From positions 1 through 10,976 of the forward strand of contig JAJPEB010000028.1 in assembly GCA_023252315.1 (NCBI GenBank): DNA of 10,976 bases, in the 5' to 3' direction. The stretch comes from Candidatus Woesearchaeota archaeon. Lineage in GTDB: Archaea > Nanobdellota > Nanobdellia > Woesearchaeales > UBA525. The notes under the pieces were generated by a model, which searched no databases, had not been told where the DNA came from, and worked only from the letters and a program-made list of their open reading frames with translations. Positions 1-5,907 of the stretch are shown here, one piece after another. The position numbers and the translations under genes are program-made. Positions within the stretch are counted from its first letter, which is position 1. Each line of letters begins with the position of its first letter.

Positions 1-383
1 TGCGACACGTCGATGACGCCGTCGAACACGGTTGCGGGAAGGGTCGATATGCTCGTGTCCGCATCGAGGAGGAGATTCACGCCCATCTGCCCTGCGCGCA
101 GCGCCCCGGTGTAGCGCGCATCGACGTAAGCCAGGTCTCCTTGGGAGATCGCGAGCCACATGCGGTAATTGAGGACCGGGGTGCCGGGTGGATAGAGATT
201 CTTCTGCCGCTCTCCTGAGCGCAGCGTCATCCCGTAGTGCCTGTCGCCCGCGATGCCCTCAAGCGTGAAGCGGAGCTCTCCGACCTCCCGGGAAATCGTG
301 TAGCCTGGCTCGCCCTCGGGAGCGACGTTGAGATAGAGCGCTGAGACCTTGGTCCGGATTTCCCTCTCCCTGTCGAAGAACAT
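1..383 (-). CDS. MOSC-domain protein, C-terminus cut by window edge
   Basis: An open minus-strand frame starts at ATG 383 and runs off the left edge; 127 residues are visible. The segment around residues 43-75 (GIAGDRHYG near 43-51, then a YPPGTPVLNYR-like stretch) and the later GxNLLL at 101-106, followed by a Leu-Pro turn, match the MOSC (molybdenum cofactor sulfurase C-terminal) pattern of GDRH, NTRQ and LGANLL. MOSC proteins bind molybdenum cofactor or carry sulfur/metal for it. The usual catalytic Cys is not in the visible part. The start is supported by a TATA box centred about 25 nt upstream, giving a leaderless mRNA. Codon use is looser than in corA next door. The substrate cannot be named; the family call is fairly secure, the function is not. 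Confidence 0.7.
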   Translation of the reverse strand, partial: MFFDREREIRTKVSALYLNVAPEGEPGYTISREVGELRFTLEGIAGDRHYGMTLRSGERQKNLYPPGTPVLNYRMWLAISQGDLAYVDARYTGALRAGQMGVNLLLDADTSISTLPATVFDGVIDVS

Positions 384-402
384 GCGGAGGAGCACGTGCC
401 GC

Positions 403-412
403 GGTTTATATG
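403..412 (-). promoter_or_regulatory. TATA box of the MOSC gene
   Basis: Minus-strand CATATAAACC, preceded by an A-rich BRE-like run, is centred about 25 nt before ATG 383. This predicts transcription starting at or next to the start codon. Confidence 0.6.
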
Positions 413-425
413 TTTTTTTGATATA

Positions 426-446
426 GCCACTAAAAAGTAAAGAAAA
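426..446 (-). terminator. T-rich archaeal terminator after corA
   Basis: About 10 nt past the corA stop, the minus strand has clustered T runs (TTTTCTTTACTTTTTA). This fits archaeal U-tract termination, which needs no hairpin. It lies just upstream of the MOSC promoter. Confidence 0.5.
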
Positions 447-455
447 TATCCGCGC

Positions 456-1442
456 TCAGATCCACTTCTTCCTCTTGAAGTAGACGTACGGCAGGAACGC
501 CGCGAGCGCCATGAGCAGCAGCGCGAAGGGATAGCCCCACGGCCACGAGAGCTCGGGCATCGCGCTGAAGTTCATGCCGTACACCGACGCGACGAGCGTG
601 GGGGGGAGGAAGATGACCGCCGCCACGGAGAAGATCTTGATGATCTGGTTCTGCTCCGCGTTGATGAAGCCCATCGTCGCCTCCATGAGGAAGCCGATCT
701 TCTGTGAGAGGAACGACGCGTGCTCGCTCAGCGAGCGCACGTCGCGCTGCACGGTCGCGATGCGCGCGCCGTACTCGGACGACGCCTTGATCTTCGCGAA
801 CTCGACGTAGAACGCGAGCAGGCGCTCGACGCTGAGCAGGCTCTGCTGCGCGCGCGAGGAGATCTCGCCCGCGTGCCCGATGCCGTAGAGCGAGCTCTTG
901 AGGCCCACGGTCTTCGCGAGCAGGCGGTCCTCCTCCGACATCGGGTCCCAGAAGATGATCTTCGCGACGGAGTCGAGCTCCGCGACGAGGCTGCGCAGCA
1001 GCTGGCCCGCCTGCTCGATGACCGCCTCCAGCAGCCCGAGCAGCGCCTCCTCGCCCGATGCGAGCATCTCGGGGCGCGACATCGCCTGCTGCTCGAACGC
1101 CGCGAACGCGCCCGACTGCGCGAAGCGCACGGTCACGAGCGACTTGCGCGCGAGCACGAACGCGAACGCGTGCGTCTCGGGGCGCGTGCTCTCGGGGCGC
1201 GTGATGACGTCCGCGACCATGTACGGCGCGCCGCGGTCGAGATAGAGCCTGCTGCTGACCTCGAGCTCGTGCATCTTGTCGTGGGGCGGGACGGCGATGC
1301 CGAGCGACGACTCGATCGCGCGGCACTCCTCGGGCGTCGGGTCGAGGAGGTCGATCCACACGGCGCCGGGGGGGATCGGCATGCCGAGCGTCGGCTGGCT
1401 CTTGCGCACGGCGTTCCCCTGGCATTCGTACGCGGTGAGCAT
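456..1442 (-). CDS. corA: CorA-family Mg2+/Co2+ channel
   Basis: The 328-aa product is a CorA-type divalent cation channel of the cell membrane. The hallmark GMN pore motif is at residues 289-291 (VYGMNF), at the end of the first transmembrane segment (about 267-288). A second segment spans about 303-322 and is followed by a basic cytoplasmic tail (KRKKWI). The first roughly 265 residues form the soluble alpha/beta funnel and long stalk helix typical of the pentamer. Length matches the family (about 310-350 aa). ATG 1442 is chosen because a TATA box (TTTATAAT) is centred about 27 nt upstream, indicating a leaderless mRNA. It is transcribed divergently from the SMR gene. Mg2+ is the likely main substrate; Co2+, Ni2+ or Zn2+ (ZntB-like) transport cannot be excluded from sequence alone. 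Confidence 0.93.
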   Translation of the reverse strand: MLTAYECQGNAVRKSQPTLGMPIPPGAVWIDLLDPTPEECRAIESSLGIAVPPHDKMHELEVSSRLYLDRGAPYMVADVITRPESTRPETHAFAFVLARKSLVTVRFAQSGAFAAFEQQAMSRPEMLASGEEALLGLLEAVIEQAGQLLRSLVAELDSVAKIIFWDPMSEEDRLLAKTVGLKSSLYGIGHAGEISSRAQQSLLSVERLLAFYVEFAKIKASSEYGARIATVQRDVRSLSEHASFLSQKIGFLMEATMGFINAEQNQIIKIFSVAAVIFLPPTLVASVYGMNFSAMPELSWPWGYPFALLLMALAAFLPYVYFKRKKWI

Positions 1443-1463
1443 GACGGGGATCGGGGCGGAAGA

Positions 1464-1474
1464 GGATTATAAAT
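1464..1474 (-). promoter_or_regulatory. TATA box of corA
   Basis: Minus-strand CATTTATAATC is centred about 27 nt before ATG 1442. The TTATAATCC core also occurs, in its own orientation, in the divergent SMR promoter at about 1545-1553. Confidence 0.6.
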
Positions 1475-1542
1475 GAGATGCACCACGGGGGAATGGTCAA
1501 CGGGCGTGCGCAAGCGCGGGCGAGCGCCACTGCGCGCGCAAG

Positions 1543-1553
1543 CATTATAATCC
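1543..1553 (+). promoter_or_regulatory. TATA box of the SMR-type gene
   Basis: Plus-strand CATTATAATCC is centred about 26-27 nt before GTG 1574, the same spacing seen at the other leaderless genes of this window. Confidence 0.55.
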
Positions 1554-1573
1554 GCTCCTGCGGCGCGCGGAAC

Positions 1574-1909
1574 GTGGCACCGGGGATGGGAGTAAAGACG
1601 CTGTTCCTCGTGCTCGTCGTGCTCGCGGCCGTGCTCGAGGCATCGGGCGACGTCATACTCAAGAAGTGGGCGATCGATGGCAAGCAGGCGCTCTTCGCGC
1701 TCGGGCTCGCCGTGTACTTCGCCGCGACCGTGGTGTGGGCGTTCTCGCTGCGCTACGAGTTCCTCTCGCGGGCGATCTCCATCGTCACCGTCCTCAACCT
1801 CGTCATCGTGGTGCTCGCGGGCGCGCTGTACTTCAAGGAGGACCTCTCGGCCGCGAACAAGGTCGGCATCGCGCTCGGGATCGTGAGCGTCGTGCTCATG
1901 GAGCTCTAG
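1574..1909 (+). CDS. SMR/DMT-type small membrane transporter
   Basis: A 111-aa hydrophobic protein with four predicted membrane helices and almost no loops, the size of small multidrug resistance (SMR) transporters. The first helix carries LEASGDVILKK, aligning with the AEVIGTTLMK segment of EmrE, so Glu22 corresponds to the proton/substrate-binding Glu14. The end (FKEDLS, then GIALGIVSVVLMEL) resembles SMR helix 4. The aromatic Trp63 of EmrE is replaced by a small aliphatic residue (AISIV for AIW), so classic cationic drugs may not be the substrate. GTG 1574 is preferred because it lies about 26-27 nt after the TATA box; the in-frame ATG at 1586 (107 aa) is the alternative, and neither has a good Shine-Dalgarno site. 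A divergent partner of corA, it ends 49 nt before trpS. Confidence 0.72.
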   Translation: MAPGMGVKTLFLVLVVLAAVLEASGDVILKKWAIDGKQALFALGLAVYFAATVVWAFSLRYEFLSRAISIVTVLNLVIVVLAGALYFKEDLSAANKVGIALGIVSVVLMEL

Positions 1910-1912
1910 CGC

Positions 1913-1953
1913 GGCCTCGGACGACACTCTTATATAGCGCTCGCGGCGAGGCC
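1913..1953 (+). repeat. 7-bp inverted repeat around the trpS TATA box
   Basis: GGCCTCG (1913-1919) and CGAGGCC (1947-1953) are perfect inverted arms flanking the trpS TATA box with 27 nt between them. This could be an operator or chance in GC-rich DNA. Confidence 0.35.
1929..1937 (+). promoter_or_regulatory. TATA box of trpS
   Basis: CTTATATAG, a near-consensus archaeal TATA box, is centred 26 nt before ATG 1959, predicting a leaderless trpS mRNA. Confidence 0.7.
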
Positions 1954-1958
1954 AACGC

Positions 1959-3077
1959 ATGACGGAGAAGGCCGGCAGGATGGTCGTCACGCCCTGGGAG
2001 GTCTCGGGCAGGATCGACTACGACAGGCTCGTGCGCGAGTTCGGCGTCAAGCGCATCGACGCGAGGCTCAAGAAGCGGCTCGAGCGCCACACGGGGCCGC
2101 TGCACCACCTGCTGCGCCGCGACATCTTCTTCGCGCACATGTACCTGGACGAGATCCTCGACGCGATCGAGCGCGGCGAGAAGGTCTACCTCTACACCGG
2201 CCGCGCGCCCTCGGGCCCCGTGCACCTCGGGCACGCGGTGCCGTGGATGCTCAACCGGTGGCTGCAGGAGCGGCTCAAGGTCACGCTTATCTTCCAGATC
2301 CCCGACGAGGAGAAGACGCTCTTCAAGGAGGGCGTCACGTTCAAGGACACCGAGCGCTGGACGCGCGAGAACATCCTCGACATCATCGCGATGGGCTTCG
2401 ACCCGGAGCTCACGAGGATCGTGGTCGACACGAGGCACGCGGACCTCATGTACAAGACCGCGTGCGAGGTCGCGAGCAAGACGACCGCGAGCACCGCGAA
2501 GGCGCTCTTCGGGCTCAAGGACTCCGACAACGTGGGCAAGTACTTCTACACGTGCATGCAGTCCGTGCCCGCGTTCCTGCCGAGCATCATCGAGGGCAAG
2601 CCGACGCGCTGCCTGATCCCGTGCGCGATCGACCAGGACGTGCACTTCAGGCTCACGCGCGACGTCGCGCCCAGGCTCGGCTACCCGAAGCCGGGCACGA
2701 TCCTCTGTCGATTCCTCCCCGCGCTCTCGGGCGAGGGCAAGCTCAGCTCGTCGGACACGAACATCGCGATGACGGACGACGAGAGGACGGTGCGCAAGAA
2801 GGTCATGAAGCACGCGTTCTCCGGGGGGAAGGACACCGTCGAAGAGCACCGCAAGCACGGGGGCGATCCCGACGCGGACATGGCGTACCAGTGGCTCACG
2901 TTCTTCGAGCCCGACGACGCGAAGCTCAAGCGCATCCACGACGACTATAAGGCGGGGAAGATCCTCTCGGGCGAGCTCAAGCAGCTCCTCGTCGACACGC
3001 TCGTGCCGATGATGCGCGCGCACCAGGCGAGGCGCGAGGCCGCGGGGAAGGACGTCGAGAAGTTCATGATCCGCTAG
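1959..3077 (+). CDS. trpS: Tryptophanyl-tRNA synthetase, archaeal/eukaryotic type
   Basis: The 372-aa protein is a class Ic tryptophanyl-tRNA synthetase that charges tRNA-Trp in the cytoplasm. The N-terminus has the archaeal/eukaryotic signature VTPWEVSGRIDYDRL (residues 10-24). The HIGH-type motif is PSGPVHLGH (84-92), and the KMSKS-type loop is KLSSS (261-265) after LSGEG. Other archaeal TrpRS blocks are present: QIPDEEKTLFKE, FTF-like WTRENILDIIAMGFDP, LIPCAIDQDVHFRLTRD and the HRKHGGDPD region. These separate it from TyrRS. Length is normal. The ATG at 1959 follows the TATA box by 26 nt with no Shine-Dalgarno site. Codon use is strongly biased, as expected for a housekeeping gene. Its stop overlaps the stop of the convergent 98-aa gene by 4 nt (CTAG). 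Confidence 0.96.
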   Translation: MTEKAGRMVVTPWEVSGRIDYDRLVREFGVKRIDARLKKRLERHTGPLHHLLRRDIFFAHMYLDEILDAIERGEKVYLYTGRAPSGPVHLGHAVPWMLNRWLQERLKVTLIFQIPDEEKTLFKEGVTFKDTERWTRENILDIIAMGFDPELTRIVVDTRHADLMYKTACEVASKTTASTAKALFGLKDSDNVGKYFYTCMQSVPAFLPSIIEGKPTRCLIPCAIDQDVHFRLTRDVAPRLGYPKPGTILCRFLPALSGEGKLSSSDTNIAMTDDERTVRKKVMKHAFSGGKDTVEEHRKHGGDPDADMAYQWLTFFEPDDAKLKRIHDDYKAGKILSGELKQLLVDTLVPMMRAHQARREAAGKDVEKFMIR

Positions 3078-3370
3078 AAATAGGTGAAGATTTCCTTTAT
3101 CTCTCTGCGCTTCTCCGGTGCGTACAGCAGCACAGGCTCAAGCAGCCCGCGATAGATATGCGCAGCACTCGAGTATTCGAGAGTGCCCTTCTGGAACCCG
3201 CTCATGCCCTGGAAACTCGCCCTCACCTCGACCAAGTCTCGAAAGCACGCATCGAGCGCATCTGCACACTCGGGAGGAACATCTCCTGGTAGATCCACGA
3301 GGTCTTCGATGAACCTGCCATGGCGTTCACGAAGTTCCTCCATACGCTCGAGGAGTTGTTTTGAGAGCAC
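3074..3370 (-). CDS. 98-aa helical protein, unknown function
   Basis: I do not recognise this family. The product is acidic/charged and looks mainly alpha-helical: an N-terminal charged helix (LLERMEELRERHGRFIEDL, residues 6-24), a loop with DVPPE, two cysteines (35 and 42) and a C-terminal charged helix ending in a Tyr-Phe. There is no signal peptide or membrane segment. The start is GTG 3370; a TATA box is centred about 27 nt upstream and no ATG fits the frame, so a leaderless GTG start is likely. It converges on trpS and shares the CTAG at both stops. Codon use is much less biased than in trpS, consistent with a weakly expressed or accessory gene. The good promoter geometry argues it is real. 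Confidence 0.65.
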   Translation of the reverse strand: MLSKQLLERMEELRERHGRFIEDLVDLPGDVPPECADALDACFRDLVEVRASFQGMSGFQKGTLEYSSAAHIYRGLLEPVLLYAPEKRREIKEIFTYF

Positions 3371-3392
3371 GCAGTGGGAGTAACATATTCGT

Positions 3393-3403
3393 TCATATAT
3401 TTT
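3393..3403 (-). promoter_or_regulatory. TATA box of the 98-aa gene
   Basis: Minus-strand AAATATATGAA is centred about 27-28 nt before GTG 3370, which supports that start codon. Confidence 0.55.
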
Positions 3404-3515
3404 TCTCTGGATCCTTCACGTCGATAAGCATACCAGAAACTGAGGAGCGGCACGCACTAGCATCTTACAGGATTAGCCCTTCCACATGGCGGGATTTTCG
3501 CTCCGCGTTGGCCTT

Positions 3516-3531
3516 CAGGACACATGTCCTG
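3516..3531. repeat. Perfect palindrome, 7-2-7
   Basis: CAGGACA, CA, TGTCCTG forms two perfect 7-nt arms around a 2-nt centre. The geometry suits a dimeric DNA-binding protein better than an RNA hairpin, because the loop is too short. Confidence 0.6.
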
Positions 3532-3534
3532 TGA

Positions 3535-3553
3535 ATTCAGAAAATTTCTGAAT
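3535..3553. repeat. Perfect palindrome, 9-1-9
   Basis: ATTCAGAAA, A, TTTCTGAAT forms two perfect 9-nt arms around a single base, only 3 nt after the 7-2-7 palindrome. It is AT-rich in a GC-rich genome. The most likely reading is an operator for a winged-helix or ribbon-helix-helix dimer. Confidence 0.65.
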
Positions 3554-3621
3554 GCATGAAAGGCGATTCTTCAGTTGCATAACGCACGATCTCGCCTAAC
3601 GCATCAGGCGGTTGCGCGGTG

Positions 3622-3647
3622 GAAAAGAGAAGAAGAAAAAAGAGAGA
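3622..3647 (-). terminator. T-rich terminator of the TRAM gene
   Basis: Starting 7 nt past the TRAM gene stop, the minus strand is almost pure pyrimidine with a T6 run and several T2-T4 runs, without a hairpin. This is the usual archaeal U-tract terminator. Confidence 0.6.
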
Positions 3648-3654
3648 ATGCGGC

Positions 3655-4092
3655 CTAAGCCTCCTCTTCCTCAGAGTCGTCTTCGCCGTCTCCGTCCTCG
3701 TCGCCGAAGTCCTCGGAGTCGAGCTCCTCCTTCGGGTCGAACTCGGGCTCGGGCGCCTTGCGCTGCTGCTCGTGCGCCGCAGGAGCCGCAGTCGAAGCCT
3801 GGCCGATGACCTGCGCGAAGCCCACCTTCGCGAGCACGCGCGTCACCTTGACCTTGACGCGATCGCCCGCCTTCGTGCTGGGCACGAAGAGGACGAATCC
3901 CTGGACCTTCGCCATGCCGTCGCCCTTCTCGCCGACGGACTCGATCGTGACGTCGATCTCCTCGCCTTCCCTCACGGGAGGGGTCATCGCCCTATCGTTG
4001 CCGCCGAACCTGGTGCCGCCACCGCCACCGCCGCTGCGAAAGCCGCCGCCACCGCCGCCACCGCGGCTGTCTCCGAATCTATCTCCATACAT
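3655..4092 (-). CDS. TRAM-domain RNA-binding protein, Gly-rich head, acidic tail
   Basis: A 145-aa protein in three parts. Residues 1-36 are an Arg/Gly-rich head with two G6-G7 runs punctuated by Arg and Phe. Residues 38-98 are a complete TRAM domain, a small beta-barrel that binds RNA (EGEEIDVTIESVGEKGDGMAK, then GFVLFVP and GDRVKVKVTRV). Residues 115-145 form a strongly acidic tail (DSEDFGDEDGDGEDDSEEEE). Stand-alone archaeal TRAM proteins act as RNA chaperones with a cold-shock-protein-like role; that role is inferred here. ATG 4092 is chosen because AGGTGA lies 8 nt upstream; GTG 4104 would add four residues but overlaps that Shine-Dalgarno site. Unlike its neighbours the gene has a leader with a 5' hairpin. 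It is divergent from zwf. Confidence 0.85.
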   Translation of the reverse strand: MYGDRFGDSRGGGGGGGFRSGGGGGGTRFGGNDRAMTPPVREGEEIDVTIESVGEKGDGMAKVQGFVLFVPSTKAGDRVKVKVTRVLAKVGFAQVIGQASTAAPAAHEQQRKAPEPEFDPKEELDSEDFGDEDGDGEDDSEEEEA

Positions 4093-4100
4093 GGTACTGT

Positions 4101-4106
4101 TCACCT
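4101..4106 (-). promoter_or_regulatory. Shine-Dalgarno site that fixes the TRAM start
   Basis: Minus-strand AGGTGA, complementary to the archaeal 16S rRNA 3' end, lies 8 nt before ATG 4092. The same hexamer precedes radA, so it decides against GTG 4104. Confidence 0.7.
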
Positions 4107-4114
4107 ATAGCTTT

Positions 4115-4129
4115 CCCCTCGAGGAGGGG
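4115..4129 (-). promoter_or_regulatory. Hairpin at the 5' end of the TRAM mRNA
   Basis: CCCCTC, a 3-nt loop, then GAGGGG form a 6-bp GC-rich hairpin. The predicted transcription start, about 26 nt after the TATA box, falls at its first base, so the mRNA would begin with this stem. It may protect the 5' end or sense temperature. Confidence 0.45.
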
Positions 4130-4152
4130 TAGCTCCGGAGATATCGCCGCGC

Positions 4153-4161
4153 TTTTAATAC
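4153..4161 (-). promoter_or_regulatory. TATA box of the TRAM gene
   Basis: Minus-strand GTATTAAAA lies about 65 nt before ATG 4092, predicting a leader of about 38 nt. Confidence 0.5.
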
Positions 4162-4253
4162 GTTCCGGTCATATGTCCGCAATTCCGAGAGCGGCCGAAA
4201 AGGAGAGCGGGGATCGCGTCCGGCCCTCGAACGACGCTCCTCTCTCGAGGACA

Positions 4254-4263
4254 ACATTTAAGA
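4254..4263 (+). promoter_or_regulatory. TATA box of zwf
   Basis: ACATTTAAGA is centred about 27 nt before ATG 4286, predicting a leaderless zwf mRNA. Confidence 0.6.
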
Positions 4264-4285
4264 AGATAGGGAAGGACGACACCTG

Positions 4286-5710
4286 ATGCCCACGCCCCCT
4301 CCCTGCACGCTCATCATCTTCGGCGCGACAGGCGACCTCGCGAAGAAGAAGCTCGCGCCCGCGCTCTACCGCCTGCACGTGCGCGGCGCGCTGCACCCCG
4401 CGACGCGCATCTTCGCGATCGGCAGGCGCGAGTACACCGACGCGCGCATCCGCGCGGAGCTCAAGGAGCACGTCGAGGACGCGAGATCGTGGGCTGCGTT
4501 CTCGCGCCGCATCTCGTACCACCGCCTCGAGTTCGAGGACGACGAGGCCTACGCGGCGCTCGGCGCGCGCCTCGCGAAGGAGAGCGCCGCCGCGCGAGAC
4601 CGGCGCATCTTCTACCTCGCGACGCCGCAGGAGGCGTTCCCGGTCATCGTCGGCAAGCTGAGCGCGTCGAGGCTCGCGCGCCGCGGCCCCGCGAAGGGGT
4701 GGCACCGCATCGTGTTCGAGAAGCCCTTCGGCTCGGACCTCGCGAGCGCGAGCGCGCTCAACGCGTGCATCGCGCGCCTCTACGACGAGAAGCAGGTCTA
4801 CCACATCGACCACTACCTCGGCAAGGGCTTCGTGCAGGAGATCTTCGCGATCCGCTTCGCGAACCCCGTCCTCGAGCACATCTGGAGCCGCGAGCACATC
4901 GACAACGTGCAGATCACGATCGCGGAGACGGAAGGCGTCGGCGAGCGCGCGGGCTACTACGACCGCTCGGGCGCGACGCGCGACATGGTGCAGAACCACA
5001 TCCTCCAGCTGCTCGCGCTCACCGCGATGGAGCCGCCGCCGGGCACGGGAGCCGAGACGATGCGCGAGGAGAAGACGCGCGTGCTCAGGGCCATCGACGG
5101 CGCGAAGGCGCGGCTCGTGACCGGCCAGTACGCTGCGGGGAAGGGCATGCCCGCGTACCGCAAGGAGGCGGGCGTCGGCAAGGGCAGCGAGACCGAGACG
5201 TTCGTCGTCGCGAAGCTGCTCGTCGACAACGACCGATGGGAGGGCGTGCCGTTCTACGTGCGCACGGGCAAGGCGCTCATGCACAAGTACGCGCAGATCG
5301 CGATCACGTTCAAGCAGGGCTCCTGCACCCTCTTCCAGAACCGCTGCCCCGAGACGAACGTGCTCGTGATCCGCATCCAGCCCGACGAGGGGATCAAGCT
5401 GCGCATCAATCTCGCGGAAGGGCAGACGGACGGCGTGAGCCCGTGCGAGATGTCGTTCCTGCACGAGGCGCACGGCTTCAACACTCCTGAGGCGTACGAG
5501 GTATTGCTCCAGGAGTGCATGCTCGGCGACCAGATGCTCTTCACGGACTGGGGCTTCGTGCGCGAGTCGTGGAGGATCGTCGACGCGATGCGCGCGAAGG
5601 CGGGCAAGCCCGTCAGCTATGCTCCCGGGAGCCACGGCCCGAAGGAGGCGCTCGCGCTCATCAAGAAGGACGGCCGGGACTGGGTCGGGAACTCCGAGAT
5701 CATCAAGTAG
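4286..5710 (+). CDS. zwf: Glucose-6-phosphate dehydrogenase, classical type
   Basis: The 474-aa protein is a classical G6PD, oxidising glucose 6-phosphate to 6-phosphogluconolactone with NADP+ or NAD+ in the cytoplasm. The dinucleotide-binding GATGDLAKKKLAPALY follows the first strand (residues 13-28). EKPFG is at 145-149 and the active-site IDHYLGK at 174-180. AGYYDRSGATRDMVQNHILQLL (222-243) contains the catalytic-base His238, and RTGK at 326-329 binds substrate/cofactor. Length is normal (about 480-500). One oddity: the usual Glu after the active-site Lys (LGKE) is Gly181. ATG 4286 sits about 27 nt after the TATA box. Codon use matches trpS and radA, so if transferred it is well ameliorated. 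No 6-phosphogluconolactonase or 6-phosphogluconate dehydrogenase gene is in the window. Confidence 0.95.
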   Translation: MPTPPPCTLIIFGATGDLAKKKLAPALYRLHVRGALHPATRIFAIGRREYTDARIRAELKEHVEDARSWAAFSRRISYHRLEFEDDEAYAALGARLAKESAAARDRRIFYLATPQEAFPVIVGKLSASRLARRGPAKGWHRIVFEKPFGSDLASASALNACIARLYDEKQVYHIDHYLGKGFVQEIFAIRFANPVLEHIWSREHIDNVQITIAETEGVGERAGYYDRSGATRDMVQNHILQLLALTAMEPPPGTGAETMREEKTRVLRAIDGAKARLVTGQYAAGKGMPAYRKEAGVGKGSETETFVVAKLLVDNDRWEGVPFYVRTGKALMHKYAQIAITFKQGSCTLFQNRCPETNVLVIRIQPDEGIKLRINLAEGQTDGVSPCEMSFLHEAHGFNTPEAYEVLLQECMLGDQMLFTDWGFVRESWRIVDAMRAKAGKPVSYAPGSHGPKEALALIKKDGRDWVGNSEIIK

Positions 5711-5818
5711 CCGCGCAGCGCGGAATTCTTCCCGGCCGCGTGCCCCAGACCCGTGCAGGAAATCTAGAGGGATACGCCGAAGCGCCCCAAGCGAAGCCCG
5801 TTTCCGGGATCGTGCGGA

Positions 5819-5878
5819 CTTCTCGGGCCTTGCGACATTCGCCGCACTCAGAGCCCTCTCGACAGAGGACCCGAGAAG
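5819..5878. repeat. Nested inverted repeat between zwf and radA
   Basis: CTTCTCGGG (5819-5827) and CCCGAGAAG (5870-5878) are perfect 9-nt arms. They enclose a 4-bp stem (5831-5834 with 5843-5846) and a 5-bp tetraloop hairpin (CCTCT-CGAC-AGAGG, 5855-5868). This may be a 3'-end RNA structure for zwf, radA or both. Confidence 0.5.
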
Positions 5879-5897
5879 AATGAAGAAAGAGAGGAGA
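5875..5897 (-). terminator. T-rich terminator of radA
   Basis: Minus-strand pyrimidine tract (TTTCTCCTCTCTTTCTTC and on), starting about 10 nt past the radA stop, resembles the tract after the TRAM gene. Confidence 0.45.
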
Positions 5898-5907
5898 AAC
5901 AGGAGCG

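Larger units (their letters stand above)
3404..3621. other. Less GC-rich intergenic patch with palindromes
   Basis: Between the promoter of the 98-aa gene and the terminator of the TRAM gene I find no convincing gene. An ATG-initiated 21-codon frame at 3486-3551 (+) is not supported by any promoter or Shine-Dalgarno site. Base composition is visibly less GC-rich than the flanking genes. The patch holds two perfect palindromes and a weaker 5-bp stem (3593-3597 with 3606-3610). It could be a regulatory region or the relic of a lost element. Confidence 0.4.
5711..5907. other. Convergent zwf/radA intergenic region
   Basis: No gene is seen in this 197-nt gap. Directly after the zwf stop, CCGCGC-A-GCGCGG (5711-5723) can form a short GC stem, but no T tract follows it, so it is a weak terminator candidate. 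The right part holds a nested inverted repeat and the T-rich radA terminator. Confidence 0.45.

Noticed and set aside
720..1472. Plus-strand 250-codon open frame
   Set aside because: It is a low-complexity shadow opposite corA, whose GMN motif and promoter are clear.
3223..3453. A minus-strand frame with an ATG at about 3396, overlapping the 98-aa gene
   Set aside because: Its ATG lies inside the TATA box that serves GTG 3370, and the translation lacks the regular helical pattern of the 98-aa frame.
3590..3618. Integron attC-like look (GCCTAAC, short stem, GTTGCGC)
   Set aside because: GTTGCGC does not fit the GTTRRRY core, the stem is only 5 bp, and there is no integrase or cassette array nearby.
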